Shown here in pieces: positions 1 to 7,897 of a DNA stretch of 64,000 nt. Below the pieces are notes generated by a model. That model was given only the letters and a program-made list of their open reading frames with translations. It made no database searches and had not been told where the DNA came from. Made by a program: the position numbers and the translations under genes. This stretch comes from Desulfatibacillum aliphaticivorans DSM 15576 (GTDB lineage: Bacteria; Desulfobacterota; Desulfobacteria; Desulfobacterales; Desulfatibacillaceae): assembly GCF_000429905.1 (NCBI RefSeq), contig NZ_AUCT01000018.1, positions 62,001-126,000 on the forward strand, read 5' to 3'. Within the stretch, counting starts at the first letter, position 1. Each line of letters begins with the position of its first letter.

Positions 1-204
1 GCCCAGGCGCACTCCGGCCTGGACGATGGCGGTGATTTCTTCGTAGGACAGGACGTCTTTATGCCCGAGAAAGGGCAGGCCTTCCTCGGGCACGCAGTAA
101 AAGCAACGCAGATTGCAGCGGTCGGTTACGGACACCCGCAGATAGCTGATGTTGCGGGAAAATCTGTCCGTGTTTAGCTGTGTAATGGGCTTATCCTTCG
201 TAAT
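1..204 (-). CDS. moaA: GTP 3',8-cyclase MoaA, N-terminal part (runs off left edge)
   Basis: The visible 68 codons encode a radical-SAM N-terminus: a TDRFSRNISYLRVSVTD-like lead followed by the CxxxCxxC iron-sulfur/SAM motif CNLRCFYC and then an LSYEEI stretch, which is the MoaA pattern. MoaA converts GTP to the cyclic precursor in the first step of molybdopterin synthesis, and this cofactor would be needed by the tungsten/molybdenum AOR encoded at 9.8 kb. The start is odd. The frame is open only back to a TAA at 226-228, and between that stop and the conserved core there is no ATG, GTG or TTG. The best-placed candidate is an ATT at 202-204 with a GAGG a few bases upstream. The 3' part lies outside the window. 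The family call is fairly firm; the start is not. Confidence 0.72.
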   Translation of the reverse strand, partial: MTKDKPITQLNTDRFSRNISYLRVSVTDRCNLRCFYCVPEEGLPFLGHKDVLSYEEITAIVQAGVRLG

Positions 205-300
205 GACAACCTCGTTCCCCGCCTTTTATTCTATAGCGGGCGAATTCCAGGCGGCTTGTTCTTTTTTGCAAGAGACGCCTCGCCGCCGGTTGCGGACGCG

Positions 301-2094
301 TCAGCTTGCAGGATCCTTTTTGATTCTGAGCGCCAGTTCGGCCAACTGCTCGAAAGCCACCTCGGAAGGGGCGTCCGTAAGCAGGCATGCGGCCTTTTGG
401 GTCTTGGGAAAGGGAATAATGTCCCTGATGGAATTCTCGCCGCTCAGGAGCATGATCAAGCGGTCAAACCCAAAGGCCAGTCCCCCGTGGGGAGGCGCGC
501 CGAATGCCAGGGCTTTCAGCAGGAATCCGAATTTCTCCTCGGCTTCCTCTTGCCCCAGGCCCAACATGTTAAACACCTTTTCCTGCATTTCCGGCTGATG
601 GATACGAATGCTGCCGCCGCCAAGCTCGGTTCCGTTCAGGACCATATCGTAAGCCCGGGAGCGAACCGCGCCGGGATCGGTCTCCAACAGGTCCAGGTCT
701 TCTTCCATGGGCGCGGTGAAAGGATGGTGCAGGGCCACATACCTTTTTTCCGTCTCGTCGTATTCCACCAGGGGGAACTCGGTCACCCACACAAAGCGGA
801 ATTCGTTTTCGTCGATCAGGCCAAGCTCCTTGGCCACCCGGTTTCTCAGGTGTCCCAAGGCGTCGTTGGTGACCTTGACGTTATCCGCCACAAAGAAGAT
901 AAGGTCGCCGGGCGCCATGTCCAGGGTCTGGGCCATGGCGGCTTTCTCGTCGTCCGTGAAGAACTTGGCGATGGGCGACTGCCACGAGCCGTCCTCCTTC
1001 ACCTTGATCCAGGCCAGGCCCTTGGCGCCGTACACGGCCACAAAGGCGGTCAGATCATCTATCACCTTTCGGGAAAAGTGGGCGCATCCTTTAGCATTCA
1101 TGGCCTTGACCATGCCGCCTTTTTTCACCACCGAGGCGAAAACCTTGAAGTCCGAACCTTCCACGATGGAGGAGACCTCTTTCAACTCCAGGTCGAAGCG
1201 CAGGTCCGGCTTGTCCAGGCCGTAGCGATCCATGGCGTCCTTGTATGTCAGGCGGTCGAAAGGCGTTTTGACGTCCTTGCCCATGACGTCCTTGAACACC
1301 CTGGCGATCATCTGCTCGGCGATTCCCATGACGTCTTCCTCGCCCACAAAGGACATCTCGAGGTCGATCTGGGTGAATTCGGGCTGGCGGTCGGCGCGCA
1401 GGTCCTCGTCGCGGAAGCAGCGGACGATCTGGTAATACCGGTCGTAGCCCGCCACCATCAAAAGCTGCTTGAAAAGCTGAGGGCTTTGGGGCAGCGCGTA
1501 AAACAAGCCGGTGTTCACGCGGCTGGGCACCAGATAATCGCGGGCGCCTTCGGGCGTGCTTTTGGTCAGGACCGGGGTTTCGATGTCCAGGAACTCGTTT
1601 TCGTTCAGAAAAGCGCGGACGCACGCCCCCACGTGATGGCGGAGCATGATGTTCTTGGCGATGCGGGGCCTGCGAAGATCCAGGTACCGGTATTCCAGGC
1701 GCAGGTTTTCCGAGACCTCCACGTTGTCCTCGACCATGAACGGAGGGGTCTTGGACTTGTTGAGGATCTTCAACTCGGAAACCATGATCTCGATCTCGCC
1801 GGTTTCCATCTTGGGATTGACCATGCCGTCCGGGCGCTCCAGAACTTCGCCCTGCACGGCGATGACCCATTCGCTGCGGATTGTATCGGCCAGCTTGTGC
1901 ACGTCCGCGTTATGTTCCGGGTTAAACACCACCTGGGTGACCCCGTACCGGTCGCGCAGGTCGATAAAAATAACGCCGCCGTGATCGCGCCAACGCTGGG
2001 CCCAGCCCATAAGCGTTACGGTCTTGCCTGTATCCTCTTTGCGAAGGACTCCGCAGTTGTGAGTCCGTCTCATGCTTCCCAGTAAGTCTGCCAT
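301..2094 (-). CDS. aspS: Aspartyl-tRNA synthetase
   Basis: 597 residues, the normal length for the bacterial class IIb enzyme that charges tRNA-Asp in the cytoplasm. In order: an N-terminal OB-fold anticodon domain (GWAQRWRDHGG, residues about 1-110), the catalytic core with motif 2 FRDEDLRADRQPEFTQID, a bacterial GAD insertion around residues 300-420, and motif 3 GLAFGFDRL near the C-terminus. It lies 62 bp downstream of hisS on the same strand, the common hisS-aspS arrangement, so the two are probably co-transcribed. Whether it is discriminating or also makes Asp-tRNA-Asn depends on whether the genome has gatCAB, which cannot be seen here. Confidence 0.97.
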   Translation of the reverse strand: MADLLGSMRRTHNCGVLRKEDTGKTVTLMGWAQRWRDHGGVIFIDLRDRYGVTQVVFNPEHNADVHKLADTIRSEWVIAVQGEVLERPDGMVNPKMETGEIEIMVSELKILNKSKTPPFMVEDNVEVSENLRLEYRYLDLRRPRIAKNIMLRHHVGACVRAFLNENEFLDIETPVLTKSTPEGARDYLVPSRVNTGLFYALPQSPQLFKQLLMVAGYDRYYQIVRCFRDEDLRADRQPEFTQIDLEMSFVGEEDVMGIAEQMIARVFKDVMGKDVKTPFDRLTYKDAMDRYGLDKPDLRFDLELKEVSSIVEGSDFKVFASVVKKGGMVKAMNAKGCAHFSRKVIDDLTAFVAVYGAKGLAWIKVKEDGSWQSPIAKFFTDDEKAAMAQTLDMAPGDLIFFVADNVKVTNDALGHLRNRVAKELGLIDENEFRFVWVTEFPLVEYDETEKRYVALHHPFTAPMEEDLDLLETDPGAVRSRAYDMVLNGTELGGGSIRIHQPEMQEKVFNMLGLGQEEAEEKFGFLLKALAFGAPPHGGLAFGFDRLIMLLSGENSIRDIIPFPKTQKAACLLTDAPSEVAFEQLAELALRIKKDPAS

Positions 2095-2156
2095 AGTTTG
2101 CCCTTTTTTATAAACTATTTAAAATGAACAGGTTTTTAGTTGCTTTCCAATGCCCC

Positions 2157-3416
2157 CTATCCCTGATTTATCAGGGCGGCGACCCGATCCGTCAAGCCGT
2201 CCAAAGCAACCTCCTCCTGCTCTTTGGTATCCATGTTCCGCAATACGGCCATGCCGTTTTGCAGTTCGTTTTCGCCCAATATCAAAACGCGCCCCGCGTT
2301 AAAACGGTTGGCCTGCTTCATCTGGCTTTTCAGGCTTTTGCCTTCGTAGTCCATTTCCGCACGCACGCCCCGGGCGTTGAAGTCGCACAGCCATCCAAAG
2401 GCGATCTTGCGGGCTTCGTCTCCCAAAGCGGCGATGAACAAGGCGGGCGGAACGGTGAAGTCCTTTTCCTCCGCGCCCAGTAAGGCGGCCAGACGGTCGA
2501 ATCCCACGGCGAATCCTATGGCCGGGGTTTCCTTGCCGCCCAGGATTTTCACCAGGCCGTCGTAACGGCCTCCGCCTGCCACGGCGTTTTGCGCGCCCAG
2601 CAAAGTGGTCTGAACCTCAAAGGTGGTGCGGGTGTAGTAGTCCAGCCCGCGCACAAGGCGGGGGTCGATTTCGTAAGGCACGTTCAAATCGTCCAGGCCT
2701 TTGATGACCGCCTCGAAATGCTCCTTGCAGTCCGGACACAGATGATCCTGGATGGACGGAGCGCCCTGCACCGCTTCCTTGCAGCCCGGGACCTTGCAGT
2801 CAATGACCCTAAGCGGATTCGCATCCGCCCGGCGCTGGCAATCGGAACACAGGCGGTCCATTTTGTCGGACACAAAGGAAATCAGGGCCTCGCGGAACTT
2901 GGGCCGGCATTCCGGGCATCCCAGGGAATTCACATGGGTGACCACGTCGGGAACGTCCAGGCCCGTAAAGAACAGGTGCAGCATGTACATGATCTGGACG
3001 TCCGCCAAAGGCGACGCCACGCCGAACATTTCCGCGTTGATCTGGTAAAACTGCCTGTACCTGCCTTTTTGGGGGCGTTCGTGGCGGAACATGGGGCCGA
3101 TGGTGTAAAACTTTTGCACCGGGTCGGACCCGGCGTAGCCGTGCTCGATGTACGAACGCACCACCGAGGCCGTGGCCTCGGGCCGCAAGGTCTGGCCCCG
3201 GCCCTTGGAGTCGGGAAAGGTGTACATTTCCTTTTCCACGATATCCGTGTCCGCGCCGATGCCTCGGGAGAACAGCTCCGTGTTTTCCATAATGGGCAAG
3301 CGGATTTCCCTGAACCCGAAATTTTCCAAAAGGACGCGGGCCTTGGATTCAATATCCTGCCACAACTCCACCTGGCCGGGGAGTATGTCCCTGAATCCGC
3401 GAATTAATTTGATCAT
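2157..3416 (-). CDS. hisS: Histidyl-tRNA synthetase
   Basis: 419 residues, class IIa synthetase. Motif 2 (FRHERPQKGRYRQF), the histidine-specific LVRGLDYYTRTTFE segment and motif 3 (GFAVGFDRL) are all present, followed by the C-terminal anticodon-binding domain (about residues 325-419). The insertion at about residues 170-235 carries five cysteine pairs or singles (CPEC, CSDC, DCKVPGC, CPDC), consistent with the zinc-ribbon insertion found in many bacterial HisRS. It is the first gene of a probable hisS-aspS operon. The ATG is preceded by a purine-poor AT-rich leader, so the ribosome-binding site is weak. Confidence 0.97.
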   Translation of the reverse strand: MIKLIRGFRDILPGQVELWQDIESKARVLLENFGFREIRLPIMENTELFSRGIGADTDIVEKEMYTFPDSKGRGQTLRPEATASVVRSYIEHGYAGSDPVQKFYTIGPMFRHERPQKGRYRQFYQINAEMFGVASPLADVQIMYMLHLFFTGLDVPDVVTHVNSLGCPECRPKFREALISFVSDKMDRLCSDCQRRADANPLRVIDCKVPGCKEAVQGAPSIQDHLCPDCKEHFEAVIKGLDDLNVPYEIDPRLVRGLDYYTRTTFEVQTTLLGAQNAVAGGGRYDGLVKILGGKETPAIGFAVGFDRLAALLGAEEKDFTVPPALFIAALGDEARKIAFGWLCDFNARGVRAEMDYEGKSLKSQMKQANRFNAGRVLILGENELQNGMAVLRNMDTKEQEEVALDGLTDRVAALINQG

Positions 3417-3802
3417 TTTTAGCTCCGATAAAACGATTTCCGGGCAAAACCCGGTAAACGATCATAATTGGCAAAACATGGGAATTAAATCAAGGAAATA
3501 TTTAGGGTGTAGGGCGGATTAGCCATTTTAGCACACCAAATTTCATGTGGAAAAAAGCGGAGGGAGTATAGTCAGTTGATGGATGGTTTGTTATGACATT
3601 AAAATACAGCGAAGGTGTTACTAAATTGAACTTAAGCCACTTTGTTTGTATAAATAGCCTTAATAACTTCTGAATAATTGCTTGATCAAGTTTATATATG
3701 ATGTTATTATATAAATATGTCCATAAAGGCTTGCTCCAATAAGTGAATCTACTTGGTTATTTTTTACAATAGATAATTTATCTCTACTGAAAAAGGAGTA
3801 GC
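3417..3802. other. AT-rich intergenic region upstream of hisS and of the zinc-ribbon gene
   Basis: 386 bp, clearly more AT-rich than its surroundings from about 3540 onward. At 3507-3540 there is a short GTGTAGGGCGGATTAGCC segment that resembles one arm of widespread intergenic REP-type repeats, but I see no second arm. The hisS promoter should lie here; I can point to a TATGAT-like box (minus strand, near 3460) but not to a well-spaced -35. No convincing gene. Confidence 0.5.
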
Positions 3803-3967
3803 ATGATGAGCAATGATTGCAAAGGAAACTGCAGTTCACGTGGTAAAACCATAAAGGGGTATTGTGGAACATGCGGAAAAGAGACAACTTGGGTCTACTG
3901 CCCGGAAACTTCTAGAAATTATGCAGGCTGGCGATGTCTTGGTTGTGGCACTTTTAGGCGTGGATAA
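3803..3967 (+). CDS. 54-residue zinc-ribbon mini-protein
   Basis: Below the usual ORF length cut-off but well supported: an ATG seven bases after a strong AAAAGGAG Shine-Dalgarno, 54 codons, stop TAA at 3965-3967. The protein has two closely spaced cysteine knuckles, CGTC at about residues 22-25 and CLGC at about 46-49, plus two N-terminal cysteines, so it should bind one zinc as a ribbon. It is basic at the end (FRRG). Function unknown; a nucleic-acid-binding or adaptor role is a guess. It sits alone between hisS and a hairpin-rich non-coding stretch, in AT-rich DNA unlike the flanking genes, which suggests transfer or an orphan element. Confidence 0.6.
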   Translation: MMSNDCKGNCSSRGKTIKGYCGTCGKETTWVYCPETSRNYAGWRCLGCGTFRRG

Positions 3968-4503
3968 GAACGTGGGGAGATCCTAAGCGGTTAGCCCTGG
4001 CAGAGCAGTATCCTGCCAGGGTGCGTGAGCACATGGTGTAGAACCGTGGAGGTAATGGAATTTGGAAACGTTGTAAGACCGGAAGTCTGGCCCAATGCCA
4101 ACAAGAGCAGGAATTCAACCGGGGCTTTCCGCCCGCCGAACATTCTCAACCCCGAAAATCTCCCCGGCCGCACCTTTTGTTGCTAAAGCAACCCAGGCAA
4201 CATACTGCCGTTGCCTGGACCACCCTAAACAGGGGCAGGGCAAGCCCTGCACCCTACATAGCCCATGAAACCATTGCGGCTGAATTTGGCGTGTAGGCGC
4301 AGGCCCCCCTGCCTGCTTAGGGCGTGCTTCGCACGACCAATAGGCGCCCACAGGGGGGCGCAACTACAATGTAACAAAAACCGGAAAGGATGAATTCGAT
4401 GTTAGCGGCAGGCCCCCGCCGCATGAGAAGAACAACGCCGCCCCAAACACTGGCGGGGCAAGCCCTGCCTTGGGGCGCTGACGCCATTTCCGTTAACTGT
4501 CTG
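3968..4503. repeat. Hairpin-rich non-coding stretch
   Basis: 536 bp with no credible gene but many inverted repeats. Those I can verify by eye: CCCTGGCAG/CTGCCAGGG with a 9-nt loop just after the zinc-ribbon gene, directly followed by GTGC-GTGA-GCAC (a GNRA-type loop); CCAGGCAA/TTGCCTGG (4193-4200 / 4211-4218); GCAGGGC-AA-GCCCTGC (4235-4250), with a partial second copy near 4453-4470; and CCCCCCTG/CAGGGGGG around 4303-4360 enclosing GTGC-TTC-GCAC. This looks like decayed REP-type repeats or a structured RNA. The open frames crossing it are short, mutually overlapping and unlike any protein I recognise. Confidence 0.55.
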
Positions 4504-4935
4504 TTAATCCAACTCAATAAAGGTGGATTCCACCGGGCCGTCAAGAAGCAGGATGGAATTGATGTGCACCCGGAAGAATTCCGTATCCTCCTGATCCAGC
4601 AGGGGCTTAAGGCGAGGATGGAGAATTAGAAAGGCCCGCGTCAATTCCATGAGATCCCTGGGATCCTGGGGGCCGTAGGTTCCTGTGACGGTCAGGGCCT
4701 GGATGTTTTCGTCCCGGCCTTTGTCAAAACTGGCCCGGGAGTCCACCATCACGCAAACATTGGGGTTGGCCTGCATGTTTTTATGCTTGGCGGAATTCTT
4801 GCCCGTGACCATAATCAGGGCGTTTCCCTGGCGATCCAGCATATAGGCCATGAGGGAGCAATGGGGCTTGCCGCCGGCGTCGGTGGCCAGGACGCACATA
4901 TTCTCCCTGGCGAGTAGATCGAATATTTTTTCCAT
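4504..4935 (-). CDS. Pyridoxamine 5'-phosphate oxidase-family FMN-binding protein
   Basis: 143 residues with the split-barrel pattern of small PPOX/flavin-reductase-like proteins: CVLATDAGGKPHCSLMAY at the N-terminus, the GKNSAKHKNMQANPNVCVMVD strand-turn that binds the FMN phosphate, and a C-terminal FRVHINSI strand. Such proteins bind FMN or F420-like cofactors, but the substrate cannot be inferred. The C-terminus is acidic. It lies 29 bp downstream of the winged-helix gene on the same strand, so the two may form an operon. Confidence 0.8.
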   Translation of the reverse strand: MEKIFDLLARENMCVLATDAGGKPHCSLMAYMLDRQGNALIMVTGKNSAKHKNMQANPNVCVMVDSRASFDKGRDENIQALTVTGTYGPQDPRDLMELTRAFLILHPRLKPLLDQEDTEFFRVHINSILLLDGPVESTFIELD

Positions 4936-4964
4936 GATGGGCGATTAACTCTTATTTTGTTTGC

Positions 4965-5378
4965 TCAAGACCCGGACTCCCCGACTTTGCCTTTGAGCTC
5001 TTTTTCCAATGCTGCGAAAAGATCCTTTTTTCGCTGCTTCTCGTCTTTGGCCTGAACTGTGATATTAGCCATGCGCTCGGCCTGCTTTTTGGCGAACTTT
5101 TCCACTTCGGCTTCCATGTTATTGCCCTGAGCCGCCTTGGGCAAATCCTCCAGCGGGGCGGGGTCCTTAATGTAAATCCGCTCGACCTCGCCCGCCAGGA
5201 CGTTTTTCAATACTCCCATATCTCCAAGTTTATTACAAATATTTTGAACTTCCTCGGCTGAGTACCCTGTGACCTCGCTGATCTGGGAAACCGTGGGAGG
5301 GACCCCGAACTTATGGTCGGCGATGCGAGCTGCGGCCACTACCAGATGCGCTTTATAATAGGGCGAGTTGCGGTCCAT
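4965..5378 (-). CDS. Winged-helix-like hypothetical protein
   Basis: 137 residues from the ATG at 5376-5378, which I prefer because GAGGAAAAAATC precedes it; the frame is open upstream to 5480 but the extra residues look non-coding. Residues about 20-55 (VPPTVSQISEVTGYSAEEVQNICNKL) read as a helix-turn-helix, followed by a short wing (GVLKNV...VERIYI). The second half is a charged, probably coiled-coil tail (EVEKFAKKQAERM...KQRKKDLFAALEKELKGK). Probably a DNA- or RNA-associated regulator; no named family recognised. It is followed by the PPOX gene and divergent from enolase. Confidence 0.65.
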   Translation of the reverse strand: MDRNSPYYKAHLVVAAARIADHKFGVPPTVSQISEVTGYSAEEVQNICNKLGDMGVLKNVLAGEVERIYIKDPAPLEDLPKAAQGNNMEAEVEKFAKKQAERMANITVQAKDEKQRKKDLFAALEKELKGKVGESGS

Positions 5379-5542
5379 GATTTTTTCCTCTATCCGGTCA
5401 GGCGATTCTTGACATCTTATCCAATGATTAGGTAGCATCCAATCAAAATTTTTGTCAATAATTGACCGTTTAACAGCCAAAGAAGATTTAACCGAGGCGC
5501 TGACTTAACGCGCCCTAAAAAACCTCATGATCGGAGGAAGTC

Positions 5543-6829
5543 ATGACTCAAATACTGGAAGTAACAGCCAGGGAGATATTGGACTCCAGGGGAAACCCCA
5601 CCGTGGAAGTGGATGTGTACACGGAAAGCGGCGCCATCGGAAGGGCGGCCGTGCCCTCCGGCGCGTCCACGGGCACGCGGGAGGCCCTGGAGCTTAGGGA
5701 CAAAAAATCCAAGAGATACGGCGGCAAGGGCGTTGCCCAGGCCGTGAAGAACGTGAATGAGATCATCGCTCCTCTGATCATCGGCATGGACGCGGCGGAC
5801 CAAGCGGCCGTGGACCTGGCCATGCTGGACGAAGACGGCACGGAAAATAAATCCAAGCTGGGCGCCAATGCCATATTAGGCGTGTCCCTGGCCACGGCCC
5901 GTGCGGCGGCGGACGCCTTTGGCTTTCCTCTGTACCGCTACCTTGGCGGCGTAGCCGGCCAGACCCTGCCCCTGCCCATGATGAACATCATCAACGGCGG
6001 CGAGCACGCAGCCAACAACCTGGACATCCAGGAATTCATGATCATCCCCAAGGGCGCCAAGACGGCGGCCGAGGCGGTTCGCATGGGCGCCGAGGTTTTC
6101 GCCAACCTGAAAGCCATCCTGAAAAAAGGCGGGCACGCCACGGCCGTAGGCGACGAAGGCGGCTTCGCCCCGGACCTGGACACCAACGAAGAAGCCTTCA
6201 AATGCATCATGGACGCTATCAAGGCGGCCGGATACAAGCCGGGCAAGGACATTGTCCTGGCCATTGACGCGGCCGCCAGCGAATTCTGCGTCAAGGGAAA
6301 ATACGAACTCAAGGGCGAAGGCAAAAGCCTGACCACCACCCAGATGATCGACTACTATGAGGAAATGATCTCCAAGTACCCCATCGTTTCCATCGAAGAC
6401 GGCCTGGCCGAAGGAGACTGGGACGGCTGGGAGGAAATGACCAAGCGCCTGGGTTCCATCCAGCTTGTGGGGGACGACATTTTTGTGACCAATCCCGCCA
6501 TTTTCAGGAAGGGCATTGAAAAGGGCGTGGGCAACTCCATTTTGGTCAAGCTGAATCAGATCGGGTCCCTGACCGAAACCCTGCAGACCATCGACCTGGC
6601 CAAACGCTACGGATACACCACGGTGATTTCCCATCGCTCCGGCGAGACCGAAGACACCTTTATCTCCGACCTGGCCGTGGCCGTGAACGCCGGCCAGATC
6701 AAGACCGGCTCCCTGTCCAGAACGGACCGGGTGGCCAAATACAATCAGTTAATCCGCATTGAAGAGGACCTGGGAAGAGCCGCGAGCTTCGGGACTCCTT
6801 TTGACAAGATCACGGATTCCAAAAAATAA
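5543..6829 (+). CDS. eno: Enolase
   Basis: 428 residues, standard length. Converts 2-phosphoglycerate to phosphoenolpyruvate in the cytoplasm, using Mg2+. The N-terminal DSRGNPTVEVD, the SGASTGTREALELRD loop, the metal-binding DD and ED residues (SIEDGLAEGDWDGW, GDDIFVTN) and the signature LVKLNQIGSLTET with the following SHRSGETED are all present. The ATG follows a clean CGGAGGAAG ribosome-binding site. It is a single-gene unit, closed by the strong terminator at 6841-6863. Confidence 0.99.
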   Translation: MTQILEVTAREILDSRGNPTVEVDVYTESGAIGRAAVPSGASTGTREALELRDKKSKRYGGKGVAQAVKNVNEIIAPLIIGMDAADQAAVDLAMLDEDGTENKSKLGANAILGVSLATARAAADAFGFPLYRYLGGVAGQTLPLPMMNIINGGEHAANNLDIQEFMIIPKGAKTAAEAVRMGAEVFANLKAILKKGGHATAVGDEGGFAPDLDTNEEAFKCIMDAIKAAGYKPGKDIVLAIDAAASEFCVKGKYELKGEGKSLTTTQMIDYYEEMISKYPIVSIEDGLAEGDWDGWEEMTKRLGSIQLVGDDIFVTNPAIFRKGIEKGVGNSILVKLNQIGSLTETLQTIDLAKRYGYTTVISHRSGETEDTFISDLAVAVNAGQIKTGSLSRTDRVAKYNQLIRIEEDLGRAASFGTPFDKITDSKK

Positions 6830-6840
6830 TCGTTACCTGC

Positions 6841-6863
6841 GGGGGAGGCGGACTGCCTCCCCC
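6841..6863 (+). terminator. Rho-independent terminator of eno
   Basis: Perfect 9-bp stem GGGGGAGGC/GCCTCCCCC with a 5-nt loop, starting 11 bases after the enolase stop and followed by GTTGTTTT. Confidence 0.85.
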
Positions 6864-6901
6864 GTTGTTTTCTCGCAAGAAGCCGTATTATTGAGGACTG
6901 C

Positions 6902-7891
6902 ATGAAAATTTTTTCCGGACGCACATTGATTTGCACCCTGGCCTTTTTCTCCCTGACCGCCTTCTCCGCCCAGGCTTACGTCCTGCCCGCCGAACAGGTT
7001 TTGGAACTCATGGTCAAAGCCCAGGGGCCGGCCAAAGGGCTTTCCGTAGCCGAACAGGTCGTCGTGTATCCGCCGCCGGAAATTCAACCGGAGCAGGCTG
7101 CGCAACCTGAAACCGATGCGGCTGCGTCAGGCATTGAGGGCCGGGAAGGCGGAGCTGTTGGGGAAAAATCGGCAGAAACGCCTCCTCCGGCCCCGTTGAC
7201 TTTGGAAGGTTCTGTTTCGTATCAGTTTCCGGACAAATTCCGGGAGGAAATCAAGTATCCTCAAGGCCTGGGAATTTTAGCGGTGTCTCCGGCCGGAGCG
7301 GCCAAGGTGGAAAACAATTATCTGATCTCCGAGTTTGAGGATCAGTACGACCTGTTCAAGGAGCCTTTGTTATACCGGAACGCCCTGCTGCTTATGGAAA
7401 GGCTGAGCCTGGCCGGGGTGAGAACGGACGTGTGCTCTTTGGGATACTGGCAGGGCAAGGCGGCCTATGTGATCGGCGCCCAATTCCCGGACGAGACCGT
7501 CCCGCAGCTTTGGGTGGAAAAAAACACCTTTTTGCCCATCCGGTTTATCGTCACCCGCACCGTGCCCGGCAGGAGTCAGGACAGCCTGGAAGTGCAATAC
7601 AGCGACTGGCAGGGCCTGCTGGTGCAGGACGGCAAAAAAATCCTCCACAGGTATCCCGGACGCATCACCTTTGTGTCCAACGGGCAAATGATCAGCCAAC
7701 GAACCATGGTGAATTACGCCATGAACCCGTCCTTCCCGCCCGAGTCCTTTGATGTTTCCCGCATGAGGCGGGCTTACGAGCCGGCGCCTCATCTTATGCC
7801 GAAGGACCCCGTCTCCGAGGAGATGCAGGGCGTTCACAACGCCTTTGAAGAATTCAAAAAGACCATCGGACAGGACGGCAAAAATCAGTAG
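6902..7891 (+). CDS. Exported LolA-like hypothetical protein
   Basis: 329 residues with a Sec signal peptide (MKIFSGRTLICTLAFFSLTAFSAQA, cleavage after AQA). A low-complexity Pro/Glu/Ala linker at about 60-95 is followed by a region rich in beta-strand patterns: LEGSVSYQFPDKFREEI, LPIRFIVTR, LEVQYSDWQ and YPGRITFVSNGQ. This is the curved-sheet pattern of LolA/LppX-type lipoprotein- or lipid-carrier domains, here in a family member with an unknown cargo. No lipobox, so it is soluble in the periplasm. It ends 6 bp from the convergent amidase gene. Confidence 0.7.
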   Translation: MKIFSGRTLICTLAFFSLTAFSAQAYVLPAEQVLELMVKAQGPAKGLSVAEQVVVYPPPEIQPEQAAQPETDAAASGIEGREGGAVGEKSAETPPPAPLTLEGSVSYQFPDKFREEIKYPQGLGILAVSPAGAAKVENNYLISEFEDQYDLFKEPLLYRNALLLMERLSLAGVRTDVCSLGYWQGKAAYVIGAQFPDETVPQLWVEKNTFLPIRFIVTRTVPGRSQDSLEVQYSDWQGLLVQDGKKILHRYPGRITFVSNGQMISQRTMVNYAMNPSFPPESFDVSRMRRAYEPAPHLMPKDPVSEEMQGVHNAFEEFKKTIGQDGKNQ

Positions 7892-7897
7892 CCCGGC

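Noticed and set aside
256..2085. 609-residue open frame antisense to aspS
   Set aside because: It is a mirror frame of a high-GC conserved gene; low complexity, no domain, no ribosome-binding site.
3985..4100. Possible group II intron end (GTGCG start and stems)
   Set aside because: No domain V hairpin, no reverse transcriptase gene and no matching intron boundary.
4115..4629. Several 75-82-residue frames in the hairpin-rich stretch
   Set aside because: Overlap one another on both strands and are explained by GC-rich repeats.
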